DNA of 58,575 nucleotides from Vicinamibacterales bacterium. GTDB lineage: Bacteria; Acidobacteriota; Vicinamibacteria; Vicinamibacterales; JAKQTR01. Made by a program: the position numbers and the translations under genes. The notes under the pieces are model-generated. The model saw only the letters and a program-made list of their open reading frames with translations. It made no database searches and was not told the DNA's origin. Where the stretch lies: contig JALOKU010000031.1 in assembly GCA_025456345.1 (NCBI GenBank), forward strand, positions 1-58,575, read 5' to 3'. Of this stretch, positions 49,321-57,609 are shown one piece after another; the stretch's first letter is position 1, and each line of letters begins with the position of its first letter.

Positions 49321-49948
49321 GGACGCCGGCCTCCTTGATGGCCCGGGCAACGAGCTGCCGGACTCGAGCCGAAGCGCGCTTCACGGCCGCCTGCAGTTCG
49401 TCTGCCGACAGGAGGCCCGTCGCGAGTGCGCGGGCGGTGGCTTCGAGGACGACGCTGGGATCGGCGCCGATCTCGGCGATGTCGGCGATGGTCCGAGCGG
49501 GCGACGTGATTTGCACACCAAAACGGTTCGTCACCTCGTCGCGACCGAGCGGAAGGGTTGTTGTGTGCAGCGCCACGGTGGAGGCAGACCGCGGAGTCCG
49601 GGGCCGGAACTCCCGCGGCAGCGTGAGGTGGATCTCGTGCGAGCGGGACGGCGCCAGATCGTAAAGGGCGAGCGCCGACTCATGGGACACGACCGCGTGG
49701 CGTGGAGCGAGCTTCAGCCACGCCGCGACGATGTCCTCGTGCGAGCCGGCGGGCACGCCCTCGAGCCGGTAGAAACCACGGCTGATTCGCTCGACATGCC
49801 CCGCGGCGACATGATGCACGAGGCTGCGGGCGCTGTAACCCAGATCGCGGGCCTGCGCCGCCGTGAAATAGCCAGCCTGACCGGCCGCCAGTTCGAAGAG
49901 GCGCTGGAGCTTGTCCGTGCGCGAAGGTGTGGGACCGAAGCTCACCAT
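49313..49948 (-). CDS. abiEi: AbiEi-type antitoxin/transcriptional repressor
   Basis: A 211-aa AbiEi-family antitoxin. The N-terminal winged helix 'GYFTAAQARDLGYSARSLVH' to 'ISRGFYRLEGVP' is the DNA-binding domain, and the C-terminal part ('VVSHESALALYDLAPSRSHE', 'TSPARTIADIAEIGADPSVV') is the region linked to neutralising the toxin. AbiEi proteins repress their own promoter; here TATACGT direct repeats and a TATACT -10 lie directly before the start (49958-49974). The ATG at 49948 would be almost leaderless. Confidence 0.9.
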   Translation of the reverse strand: MVSFGPTPSRTDKLQRLFELAAGQAGYFTAAQARDLGYSARSLVHHVAAGHVERISRGFYRLEGVPAGSHEDIVAAWLKLAPRHAVVSHESALALYDLAPSRSHEIHLTLPREFRPRTPRSASTVALHTTTLPLGRDEVTNRFGVQITSPARTIADIAEIGADPSVVLEATARALATGLLSADELQAAVKRASARVRQLVARAIKEAGVRA

Positions 49949-49957
49949 GTCCCACTT

Positions 49958-49974
49958 AGTATACGTTATACGTA
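49958..49974 (-). promoter_or_regulatory. AbiE promoter with TATACGT direct repeats
   Basis: Two abutting copies of TATACGT (49960-49966 and 49967-49973) overlap a minus-strand -10 box TATACT (49958-49963). They are the likely AbiEi binding sites for autorepression. This AT-rich patch stands out from the surrounding sequence. Confidence 0.55.
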
Positions 49975-50126
49975 CTCAAATGTGGACATGGTGCAAGGCG
50001 CGCAGCCACAGACAGCAGTCAGCGGAAAGCCAGTTACCCCGGCACATCAGCCCGACCCGCTCCATTCCCCTCAGCGCCCGGGGGCCACAGGTCCGTGCGG
50101 GAGTCGGCACTCAGGCCGTCGAGCAC

Positions 50127-50240
50127 GCCCTTCGTCGTCACGGTCCGCGTCCTGCCGGTGGCCGACACCGTGGACTGTTGCGTGGTGACGACGTTCCCGG
50201 CCTTCTTCGAAATCGTCTGCACCGTATTCGCGTTCACGCG
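50127..50240 (-). pseudogene. C-terminal remnant of an unidentified exported protein
   Basis: About 38 codons reading 'RVNANTVQTISKKAGNVVTT' and 'STVSATGRTRTVTTKG' resemble the repeat-rich C-terminal strands of small exported proteins of unknown function. No start codon or upstream part exists in frame, so this is a decayed fragment directly after the radical SAM gene. Confidence 0.45.
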
Positions 50241-50242
50241 CG

Positions 50243-51448
50243 TCAGAGCTCCGCCTGCCGCGGGAAGCGGTGCCGGTACTTCAGCGACACCCGCTTGAAC
50301 GCGCAGGCGAAACCGGGCATCCGTGTCGGGTCGCTCGCGCCCGGCGCCAGCGCGATCGAGAGCGGGCAGAGGTCGCAGTAGCGCAGGTAGGCGCAGTCGC
50401 GGCACGCCCCGAAGGGTGAGCGGTAGGCGTCCCGGCGGTCGAAGAGGCCGACCCGCTCCAGCGCCTTCCGGTAGGCGGGCAGCCGCCGCTCGAGATCCGG
50501 ATCCGAGATGTGGCCGATCCGCATCGCCTCGAGCGCGGACGCCAGCAGGCCCTCCGGACGATCGATCGCGGACCCGATCACCGGCGGACATCCGTACACA
50601 CGGCCGTCCACGTCGACCACCGCCGTGCCGGCGGTCTCGGCGCCGCAGCGGGCGCTGGACGGCGGAAAAGGCGTTGCGCGCGTCTTGCGGAACAACGACA
50701 GCGGCACGCGGCCCGTGCGCCGGAAGTGGCGCAGCGACGAGCGGTAGACGCCGGCGAATTGCTCGTCGAGCGCCGGCACGAGGTCCTCGCGCCAGCCGCG
50801 CACGTCTCCCATGGCCGGCGAGAGCGAGATGTCGGCGAACCCGAGGCCGAGCAGGTAGTCGATCGAGTCGGCGAGGCTGGGGATGGCGTCAGGCACCAGC
50901 GTGACCGCGGCGCTGACGCGGTTGCGGAACCACGTGCGGTGGCGCGCGCGCAGGCGGGACACAACGGTGTCGAGCCGGGCGAAGGTTCGGGCGCCGCGCA
51001 GTCGTTGGGCCGCCTCGACGCCGTCGAAACTGATTTGCACCGCCACGCGGCGGCGCGCGAGGTAGTCGGCCTGCGCCTCGCCGAGGAGGGTGCCGTTGGT
51101 GAGCAGCGCGATGGACACCGAACGCCCGCGCGGCCGGGTGCGGCGGGCGAGTTCGACAATCCGCCGCACGGCCGCGAAATCGAGCAGCGGCTCGCCGCCG
51201 GTGATGAGCAGGCCGACCTCGCGCTCCGGGCTGGCCCAGAGGCGGGCCACGGCCGCCTCCGCCACGCGGCGGCCCATGCGCGCGCCCGCGCCGCGCGGGT
51301 TGTAGCAGTACGCGCAGCGCAGGTTGCAGGCGCTTGTCGCGACGAGGAAGAGCGAGCGCAGCGCCCACGGCGGCCCGGCCGCCGCCGCAGGCGCGGAGCC
51401 GCGGCCTACCGCTTCTTCGCCGCCTTCTTCTTCGGGGGCAGCGCGCAC
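50243..51448 (-). CDS. Radical SAM/SPASM peptide-maturase-like enzyme
   Basis: A 401-aa radical SAM protein. The [4Fe-4S]/SAM motif is Cys41/45/48 ('SACNLRCAYCYNPRG'), followed by 'GLLITGGEPLLDF', 'SIALLTNGTLL' and 'VQISFDGVEAAQRL'. The C-terminal SPASM region has the auxiliary-cluster cysteines 'YGCPPVIGS', 'ACRDCAYLRYCDLCPLSIAL' and 'GFACAFKRV'. SPASM enzymes of this kind usually modify ribosomal peptides. The start is uncertain: GTG 51448 has GAGGG upstream and makes the gene overlap the 32-codon ORF by 43 bases; other in-frame starts lie further upstream. The small ORF and a Ser/Thr kinase precede it on the same strand. I do not recognise an exact subfamily. Confidence 0.88.
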   Translation of the reverse strand: MRAAPEEEGGEEAVGRGSAPAAAAGPPWALRSLFLVATSACNLRCAYCYNPRGAGARMGRRVAEAAVARLWASPEREVGLLITGGEPLLDFAAVRRIVELARRTRPRGRSVSIALLTNGTLLGEAQADYLARRRVAVQISFDGVEAAQRLRGARTFARLDTVVSRLRARHRTWFRNRVSAAVTLVPDAIPSLADSIDYLLGLGFADISLSPAMGDVRGWREDLVPALDEQFAGVYRSSLRHFRRTGRVPLSLFRKTRATPFPPSSARCGAETAGTAVVDVDGRVYGCPPVIGSAIDRPEGLLASALEAMRIGHISDPDLERRLPAYRKALERVGLFDRRDAYRSPFGACRDCAYLRYCDLCPLSIALAPGASDPTRMPGFACAFKRVSLKYRHRFPRQAEL

Positions 51449-51504
51449 ACTTCCCTCGCTCGCCCCGGGCCCGCCGGCGGCTTCTTGCTTGTCTTTTTCG
51501 CCAT
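51406..51504 (-). CDS. 32-aa Lys/Pro-rich peptide, candidate RiPP precursor
   Basis: ATG 51504 has an excellent ribosome site (AGGAGG five bases upstream) and encodes a 32-residue peptide beginning 'MAKKTSKKPPAGPG', with a single Cys in 'REVCALPPKKK' and ending 'AAKKR'. It lies 56 bases after the kinase stop and overlaps the radical SAM gene start. Size, position and single Cys fit a RiPP precursor for the radical SAM/SPASM enzyme, though the basic Lys/Ala/Pro tail is unusual. A small DNA- or ribosome-binding peptide is an alternative. I know no named family. Confidence 0.6.
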   Translation of the reverse strand: MAKKTSKKPPAGPGRAREVCALPPKKKAAKKR

Positions 51505-51560
51505 GCTCTCCTCCTCGGTGAAGGCCCGCCATCCGGGCCGTTGGTCGCCGTGCCACCGCC

Positions 51561-54218
51561 TCAGTACCGCCCGCGCGTCGCGTCGAGCATCCAGATGTCG
51601 CCCTTGGCCGCGTGCCGAACGATGACGAGCAGGCGCCCGTCGCGCGAGACCGCGAAGTCGCCCGCATCAGCCTGCGCGCCGAACGGATCGGGCGGCCCCT
51701 CCGCGACGGCCCGCCCCGTGGCGGCGTCCACGCGCATCAGCTGCAGCCGGCCCGAGCCCCAGGTTCCGCTGATGAGCAACTGCCCGGGCCCTGCGCTCCA
51801 CGCCACCACGTCGGCGCCTGCGCCGTGCGTGAGCTGCCGGCCCGGCCCGCCCGCCGTCGCGTCGACGATCCACACCTCGTTGGTGCCCGCCGCGTCGGTT
51901 GCCACAAACGCGATCGTCGCCGCGTCGGGCGACCACGCGGGCTGATCGTGCGAGAGCGGCCCGTCGGTCAGCGGCCGCGCGGGCCCCGCGGGCCTGCCGT
52001 CGGCCACCGGCGCCACCCAGATGCGGCTGCGCCCGCCGCGCTCCGATACGAACGCGATGCGACGCCCGTCGGGCGACCAGGCGGGATGAATATCCACCGC
52101 CGCGTCGCTCGTGAACTGCACGGGCGGCCCGCCGGCCGCAGGCACGATCCAGATGTCGCGCCGGCCCTGGAGCGACCGGTGGTACGCGATCCACCGGCCG
52201 TCGGGCGAATAGCTCGGGTAGGCCGCCGTGCCCGGATGATCGGTCAGCCGCCGCGCCGCCCCGCCCGGCGAGCCGTCGGCCGCGAGCGGTTGAATCCACA
52301 GGTCGGGCGGCGACTTCACCTGGTCCGACACGTACACCACGGCCGAACCGTCGGGCGCGAACGACGGGTAGAGTTCGCGGCGCTCGCCGCCGAACTCGAC
52401 TTCCCGCCCCGTCTGCGCGTCGCGCACCACCAGGTTGCTGTTCAGGTTGAAGGTCGAGTACACGAGCTTCGCGCCGTCCATCGACAGGCTGGGCTGCCGT
52501 TCAGGGCCGCTGCCCATCGTCACCCGCTCCGGCGCGCCTCCGCCGACCGGCACCCGCCAGATCGCCGTCGTCTGGCCCCGCATCGACGTGAAGTACACCC
52601 ACCGGCCGTCGGCCGACCACGCCGGCTCGAAATCGGCCTCGCCGTCCTTCGTCAACTGCCGCGGCTTGCCGCCCTCGGCCGGCACGACCCAGAGATCGGT
52701 CTGCGCCGCGTAGCAGATGGTCTGGCCGTCGGGCGACCAGGCGGGGGAGGTGTGGTTCCAGAGGCCGTCGTTCGCGGTGGTGAGGATCTTCGCGGCGGAC
52801 GGATCGGCCAGCGGGGCCACCGCGATGCGGAGCGTCCCGCCGGCATCGGGCCGGGTGAAGGCGATGCGGGTGCCGTCGGGCGAAATGGCGGGGCTCCCGG
52901 CCGCGGCGACAATCGGCGTCGGCGACTGGCCGCCGAGCCGAGGCGCCTTCCAGAGGCCGGACACGCCGCCGCGCTCCGACGCGAACACGATCGCGCTCCC
53001 GTCGGGGAACCACGCGGGGCTGCTATCGGGCGCGGGATCGTCGGTGAGGCGGATGGGATTGCCGCCCCGGGCGTCCACGAGCCAGATGTCGACGTTGGCG
53101 CCGGCGCCTCCGGCCGCGTACACGATGTCGGACCCGGCAGGCGAGATCTTCGGCTCCGCCTCCCATCCCGATGCGGCCGTCACCTGTGAGGGCACCGCCA
53201 CCGGCAGGCCCTCGGCCCGCGTGAAGCGCCACGCGACGCCGGCCAGGGCGGCGACGGCGAGCATCGCCGCCGCGGCGGCGCCGGCCCACGCGATGGCCCG
53301 CTTCCTCGTCCACCGGCGGTCCGGCGGCGCGAACACCGGGCCCGTCGTGCCCGACTCGAGGCGGCGGCGCAGGGCGCGCAGATCGACGTATAGGTCTTCC
53401 GCCTTCGCGTACCGCTCGTCGAGGCGCCTGGCGAGGGCCTTCCTGATCACGTACTCGAGGTCCGCCGGCACGCGCGCCGACGCCATGAGCGGCGGCAGGT
53501 CGCGGTTCAGCACCGCGTCGAGCACCTCGCCGAGCGACGAGCCGGCGAACGGGCGGTCGCCCGTGGCCATCTGGTAGAGCACGACGCCGGCCGAGAAGAC
53601 GTCGGACTGCGGCCCCCCCTCGCGCCCCATCATCTGCTCCGGTGACATGTAGCCGATCGTGCCGGCGGCCTGCTCGGAAGCGATGGAGACGGTGTAGGCG
53701 TCCGGGGCGGGCGGCACGTGCGCCATGCCGAAGTCGGCGAGGAGCAGCCGGCTGTCGGGCGTGATGAAGATGTTGGCGGGCGTCACGTCGCGGTGCAGCA
53801 CCTGCTTGGCGTGTGCCGCGCGGAGGGCGTCGGCGAGCATCTCGCCGTACCGGGCCACATCCTCGGCCGGCAGCGCGCCGCGCTGCCGCAGCACGGCGCG
53901 CAGGGTGGAGCCCTCGACAAGGCCCATCGCGAACCAGGGCCGCCCCTCGTGCTCGAACACCTCGTAGATCGGCACGATGCAGGGGTGCGACAGGCGCGAT
54001 GCGGCCTTGGCTTCCTTCAGCAGCCGGGCGTTGTCGCGCGCCGCGCCGAAGCCGCTGCGCGGCGTCTTGAGGGCGACGTCGCGCTCGAGCGCGTGGTCGC
54101 GCGCGCGGTAGACGATGGCCTCGCCGCCCTCGCCGATCTTCTCGACGATGGAGTAGCGGCCCACCCGGGTGCCGGGGGCCACATCGTCGGATTCGCCGAA
54201 CGGCCTGGGTTCGCTCAC
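51561..54218 (-). CDS. Ser/Thr protein kinase with transmembrane helix and PD40 propeller
   Basis: An 885-aa Hanks-type kinase fused to a TolB-like propeller. The kinase (residues about 16-290) has the glycine loop 'YSIVEKIGEGGEAIVYRARD', 'DVALKTPRSG' (catalytic Lys), 'HRDVTPANIFITPDS' (Thr where most have Lys), 'LLLADFGMAHVPP' and an APE-type 'GTIGYMSPEQMMG'. A TM helix (about 305-330, 'AAAAAMLAVAALAGVAWRF') leads to an extracytoplasmic propeller with blades such as 'DIWLVDARGGNPIRLTDDPA' and 'SPAWSPDGQTICYAAQTDLW'. The start is GTG 54218 with GAGG six bases upstream. This kinase-propeller design is common in Acidobacteria. It leads the minus-strand set ending in the radical SAM gene. Confidence 0.92.
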   Translation of the reverse strand: MSEPRPFGESDDVAPGTRVGRYSIVEKIGEGGEAIVYRARDHALERDVALKTPRSGFGAARDNARLLKEAKAASRLSHPCIVPIYEVFEHEGRPWFAMGLVEGSTLRAVLRQRGALPAEDVARYGEMLADALRAAHAKQVLHRDVTPANIFITPDSRLLLADFGMAHVPPAPDAYTVSIASEQAAGTIGYMSPEQMMGREGGPQSDVFSAGVVLYQMATGDRPFAGSSLGEVLDAVLNRDLPPLMASARVPADLEYVIRKALARRLDERYAKAEDLYVDLRALRRRLESGTTGPVFAPPDRRWTRKRAIAWAGAAAAAMLAVAALAGVAWRFTRAEGLPVAVPSQVTAASGWEAEPKISPAGSDIVYAAGGAGANVDIWLVDARGGNPIRLTDDPAPDSSPAWFPDGSAIVFASERGGVSGLWKAPRLGGQSPTPIVAAAGSPAISPDGTRIAFTRPDAGGTLRIAVAPLADPSAAKILTTANDGLWNHTSPAWSPDGQTICYAAQTDLWVVPAEGGKPRQLTKDGEADFEPAWSADGRWVYFTSMRGQTTAIWRVPVGGGAPERVTMGSGPERQPSLSMDGAKLVYSTFNLNSNLVVRDAQTGREVEFGGERRELYPSFAPDGSAVVYVSDQVKSPPDLWIQPLAADGSPGGAARRLTDHPGTAAYPSYSPDGRWIAYHRSLQGRRDIWIVPAAGGPPVQFTSDAAVDIHPAWSPDGRRIAFVSERGGRSRIWVAPVADGRPAGPARPLTDGPLSHDQPAWSPDAATIAFVATDAAGTNEVWIVDATAGGPGRQLTHGAGADVVAWSAGPGQLLISGTWGSGRLQLMRVDAATGRAVAEGPPDPFGAQADAGDFAVSRDGRLLVIVRHAAKGDIWMLDATRGRY

Positions 54219-54377
54219 GCCGCGCCTCTGCTGTCGGACGAAGTGGTGCCGGCCGCGGTGTCCGCACGCCGCGCCTGGGGGCCTGCAGCGAGCCGCCGGC
54301 TGGTGGTACCCGTCGCATGATAGCGCAGGTGGAGGACGGCACACACGCGCCAGCCCGCGTCCGCCGCGCCGGGCGCC

Positions 54378-54518
54378 TCACATCTGCGCCGTCCCGATCG
54401 TCCTGGCCGCGAGCGTCTCGACGATCCTGGCGAGGGCCTCGTCCTGCGCGGCAGTGCCGTTGTGTGCGTGCGCGTCCTCGAAGGGCCTCGCAATGAGGGT
54501 ACGGGTGCCGGCGGACAT
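54378..54518 (-). CDS. 46-aa hypothetical ORF, paralogue of 57118 fragment
   Basis: A short ORF ending 'NGTAAQDEALARIVETLAAR'. No ribosome site is visible. A related tail ('SAQDKALAKIGETLAAEHI') is found at 57118-57190, so the sequence has been conserved or duplicated. It fills most of the 54219-54554 gap. The function is unknown and coding status is uncertain. Confidence 0.3.
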   Translation of the reverse strand: MSAGTRTLIARPFEDAHAHNGTAAQDEALARIVETLAARTIGTAQM

Positions 54519-54554
54519 TGTTGATCCGCGCATTGGTGTTACGCTCATCGCATC

Positions 54555-56204
54555 ATGAGACGCGGTCCGAGCGCTCAGCCCGCCCGCGGGCTCGCTGAGC
54601 GGGCGCGGGCGGCCGATCCCGGGCGCCAGCCGACACCCGGCGTCACGGCCGACGCGCGGATGTTCGGCGCGCTCGTGGCTGTCCTGCTCGCAGGCTTCGT
54701 CGCCCGCTCCCTGGCCACGCTCGTCCCGCCGCTGCCGGTCGGCGAGGACGGCGCGTACTACCTCGTCCAGGTCCGCGCCATCGTGCAGGACGGCAGGCTC
54801 GCGTTCCCGGACTTTCCGCTCCTCTTCCACCTCCAGGCGTGCGTGGCGCGCCTCCTGTCGGTCATGATGGAGCCGCGCGCCGCGATCGTCGCCGCGGTGC
54901 GCGCCACCGACACGGTCATCCCGCTGGCGCTTGCCGTGCCGGTGTTCCTCTTCGCGCGCGCGTTCGTGCGCCCCGGCGGCCGTTCGGGCCATGGCGCCGT
55001 CGCGGTCGCGCTGGTCGGCCTCGTCGCGGTCGCGTCGGGCAGCTCTCTGCTCATGGCCGGGGGCATGATCAAGAACGCGGCCGCGCTGCCCCCCAGCTTC
55101 GTTTTCGCCTTCGCCTCGTACCAGTGGCTCCGCGAGGGGCGGCCAGGCGCCCTGGCGTGGGCGGCGCTGTGGTTCGTCGTGGCGTCGCTCACGCACATGG
55201 GCGGGTTCGTCTCGAGCGCGGCCTTTGGCGCGGGCATCGTCGCGGCGGGCCTCGCGACCCCGGCGGTCCGCCCGCGCGTCTGGCTGCCGGCAATCGTGTT
55301 GCTGGCAGCTCTGGCCGGCTGCCTGGCGATCGTGCACGTGCTCGACCCGGACCGTGCGCGGCGCCTCGTCCACGCCGCGCTCGCCCCGGGGTGGATGTTT
55401 GCCGGGTCGCCCGGCCTGGCCTGGCTGAGCGGTTCGCCAGACGAAGGGCTCCGGGTACTGTCCGCGCCGGCCGAGGCGTGGCTCGGCAACGCGCTGGGCG
55501 TACTGGGCGTGGTCGCGCTCTGGCGGCACCGCATCGGCATGGAAGCGGCCACGCGGGTGATCCTCGTCGCCTCCACCCTCGTGACGCTCGCGTTCTCGTC
55601 GCCGCTCATTCGCCCTGACGTGCTCGAGCGCCTTGCGCTGCTCGCGTACGTGCCGGGGATGATTCCCGTCGTGTTCCTGGTCTGCCGCGAAGCCGGAGCC
55701 GCCGTGGTGGTCGCCCCGCTCGCGCTGGCGATGCTGCTGCACGGAGCCCTGGCGGTGAAGACCCTAGGCCAGACCGCCCTGGTGCCAGCTGCCTACGAGG
55801 AACTCGCGCGCTTCAGGTCGGTCCTGCCGCCCGGGCGCGTCATCGTGATCGCGCGGCCCCTGCTGCGATGGTGGGTAGCGTGGACGATGGAGGCGCACTT
55901 CTCCACGCGGGCCGAGCCGGCCCTCGCGGCCCGCGGCGCGTACGACGCCGTGCTGGTGCTCGACGAGATCCGCTCCGGGGCCTTCGGCGTGGCGCCCGGC
56001 CCGCCGGACGTTGGCACGCTGGGCGCAGGTGTGAGAGACGCGGCCCTGCTCCGCGCCGAGGTCGTGAGGGCCCTGGCGGAGGGTGCGTACTTCCGGCTGA
56101 GCGCCGTCGCGGGCACCTCTTCTCGGACGCAGACGTCGATCTCGCGGCACCCGGAATGGCGGGGCCTCCCGCCGCCTGGCGGGAGTGCAGGCAGCCACCC
56201 TTGA
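54555..56204 (+). CDS. Polytopic membrane protein, glycosyltransferase-C-like
   Basis: A 549-aa protein with about ten TM helices ('MFGALVAVLLAGFVARSLAT', 'IPLALAVPVFLFARAFV', 'AVALVGLVAVASGSSLLMAG', 'GALAWAALWFVVASLTHMG', 'WLPAIVLLAALAGCLAIVHV', 'LLAYVPGMIPVVFLVCREAG'). After TM1 the acidic loop 'PLPVGEDGAYYLVQVRAI' resembles the first-loop Asp/Glu motif of GT-C membrane glycosyltransferases that use lipid-linked sugars. That is a weak likeness, so 'putative' is right. It stands alone, divergent from the kinase gene. Substrate unknown. Confidence 0.7.
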   Translation: MRRGPSAQPARGLAERARAADPGRQPTPGVTADARMFGALVAVLLAGFVARSLATLVPPLPVGEDGAYYLVQVRAIVQDGRLAFPDFPLLFHLQACVARLLSVMMEPRAAIVAAVRATDTVIPLALAVPVFLFARAFVRPGGRSGHGAVAVALVGLVAVASGSSLLMAGGMIKNAAALPPSFVFAFASYQWLREGRPGALAWAALWFVVASLTHMGGFVSSAAFGAGIVAAGLATPAVRPRVWLPAIVLLAALAGCLAIVHVLDPDRARRLVHAALAPGWMFAGSPGLAWLSGSPDEGLRVLSAPAEAWLGNALGVLGVVALWRHRIGMEAATRVILVASTLVTLAFSSPLIRPDVLERLALLAYVPGMIPVVFLVCREAGAAVVVAPLALAMLLHGALAVKTLGQTALVPAAYEELARFRSVLPPGRVIVIARPLLRWWVAWTMEAHFSTRAEPALAARGAYDAVLVLDEIRSGAFGVAPGPPDVGTLGAGVRDAALLRAEVVRALAEGAYFRLSAVAGTSSRTQTSISRHPEWRGLPPPGGSAGSHP

Positions 56205-56335
56205 TCTGGATTCAGCTGGCGTGCTCGACAGGCTCTTGCCGCGCGTTGCTCCGGGCCGCAGCGCGCGTCAGCGGAAACCCTCGACCAGCATCAGATCCCC
56301 GCTCGTTCTACGGCCCCTACTACGGCCAGATCCGC

Positions 56336-56659
56336 GTGCTCGACAACCGCATCGACTACTTCTTCGACACGACGATGGGCTGCGTACAGGTCAATACGGC
56401 AGGGAACCTCTGTCCATTCCGCCTGACTGTCGCCGACGGCGTGCCGGTCTACACAAAGGTAGGGAAGATCCGGGTGCTGACCGGCATCGCCTTCGACGAC
56501 GGCCGCTATCTCCTGGACTACCGGCCGTGCGACCCGGCGACAGGCGGGGACTGCTACTTCAAGCTGCTCGGCTGCTACGACGACCGGGATTGCCCGGGTG
56601 TGCCTCCCGGCGGCGAGGGCTACGTCTACGCGACCGTGAACGTGGTGTTCCAGCGTTAA
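56336..56659 (+). CDS. Hypothetical protein, probably a truncated remnant
   Basis: The frame encodes 'RVLDNRIDYFFDTTMGCVQV', 'GKIRVLTGIAFDDGRYLLDY' and 'CYFKLLGCYDDRDCPG' with several Cys and aromatic residues, typical of an exported disulfide-bonded domain. Homologous-looking sequence begins before the first usable start (GTG 56336), and no signal peptide or ribosome site precedes it. It is probably the C-terminal part of a longer gene whose 5' end is lost. No family recognised. Confidence 0.4.
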   Translation: MLDNRIDYFFDTTMGCVQVNTAGNLCPFRLTVADGVPVYTKVGKIRVLTGIAFDDGRYLLDYRPCDPATGGDCYFKLLGCYDDRDCPGVPPGGEGYVYATVNVVFQR

Positions 56660-56801
56660 GCGCCTGCATCATGAACCTCCACACAGCCCGCGCGGACGTG
56701 GAGGCACACTGTCTGACATTGTCGCGAGAGCCGGCCGGACGGTGAACGCCAAACTGCGCCCGGCCGGTGTCTAACGTGGTAGAGCGAGACCGGAGGCGAC
56801 A

Positions 56802-56915
56802 ATGGCCCACACACAGCGGCTTCCGCTCGTCACCCTCGGCTGGCAGAGCTGGTCGATCGTGGTCATCGTGCTCGTGATCATGCTGACTGCTGCCGCGTAC
56901 CTGCTGCTCGGGTGA
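56802..56915 (+). CDS. 37-aa single-span membrane peptide
   Basis: ATG 56802 with GGAGG five bases upstream encodes a 37-residue peptide: a short polar head ('MAHTQRLPLVTLGWQS') and one strongly hydrophobic helix ('IVVIVLVIMLTAAAYLLLG') ending at the C-terminus. It looks like a genuine small membrane protein. Its neighbours give no clue. Downstream, 56916-57117 holds nothing recognisable. Confidence 0.6.
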   Translation: MAHTQRLPLVTLGWQSWSIVVIVLVIMLTAAAYLLLG

Positions 56916-57117
56916 CGCGTTCGCGGATCAACAGGTCCACCAGGAAGAAGGCGCCGCGCCTGCCGCGTCGAGTGCGGCTTCCACACGGCGTCGTGCGGCG
57001 GCCTGATCGTCCGGCGCCCAGCTCGGGTAGTAGATCGGCCCCGTCGGAAAGCGGGCCAGCGGTCGGGGGGAGGCCGAGCCGGGGCCGGGCGAGCCCGATG
57101 ACCTTCCCGTCGGACGA

Positions 57118-57190
57118 TTACCCCGTAACCCGGATGTGCTCGGCCGCGAGCGTCTCCCCGATCTTGGCGAGGGCCTTGTCCTGCGCGCTC
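57118..57190 (-). pseudogene. Fragment paralogous to the 54378 ORF
   Basis: On the minus strand the end reads 'SAQDKALAKIGETLAAEHI', close to the tail of the ORF at 54378. No good start or upstream homology is visible, so it is treated as a remnant. The 56916-57317 gap contains only this and a promoter-like motif. Confidence 0.3.
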
Positions 57191-57266
57191 GTGCCGCAGC
57201 GCACGGGCGCGGGGGGCGTGGTCGAAACAGGTGCGCGTGGCACGGAAGGGGAGTCACGCCGCCGAT

Positions 57267-57278
57267 GGGGTATGCTGA
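57267..57278 (+). promoter_or_regulatory. Shared promoter-like motif GGGGTATGCTGA, copy 2
   Basis: Identical to 43984-43995; TATGCT (57271-57276) could be the -10 box for the DUF3303 gene starting at 57318. Confidence 0.4.
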
Positions 57279-57317
57279 AACCAGTCACCCGACAACTCGC
57301 AGCCAAAGGAGTCCCCG

Positions 57318-57596
57318 ATGAAGTACATGATCACGTGGAAGGTCTCTCCGCAGAACTACAAGGCGGCGCTCAAGCGATTCATCAAGAACGGCGCGCCCCT
57401 GCCGAAGGGCATGAAGAGCCTCGGCCGCTGGCACACCGCCGGTTCGACCCGGGGCTTCCACCTCGTCGAAGGGTCCGAGGCGGCGATCGCAGAGGACAAC
57501 GCCCAGTGGGCCGACCTCCTGAGCCTGGAAGTGGTGCCGGTCGTTGAAGACGACGTGGCCGGCGCGATCGGGGCGAAGATGCTCGGCAAGAAATAG
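57318..57596 (+). CDS. DUF3303-family small protein
   Basis: A 92-aa protein with the compact alpha/beta pattern 'MKYMITWKVSPQNYKAALKR', 'KSLGRWHTAGSTRGFHLVEG' and 'DLLSLEVVPVVEDDVAGAIG' of DUF3303, ferredoxin-like small proteins of unknown function. AAAGGAG lies eight bases before the ATG. It is followed by a strong hairpin and then a DUF4440 lipoprotein gene in the same direction. Confidence 0.85.
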   Translation: MKYMITWKVSPQNYKAALKRFIKNGAPLPKGMKSLGRWHTAGSTRGFHLVEGSEAAIAEDNAQWADLLSLEVVPVVEDDVAGAIGAKMLGKK

Positions 57597-57609
57597 CCGT
57601 TCCTGACCC

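Noticed and set aside
56928-57257. Minus-strand open frame possibly from a lysophospholipid acyltransferase C-terminus
   Set aside because: A short piece looks vaguely acyltransferase-like but no HX4D or other motif is found and the frame composition is non-coding.
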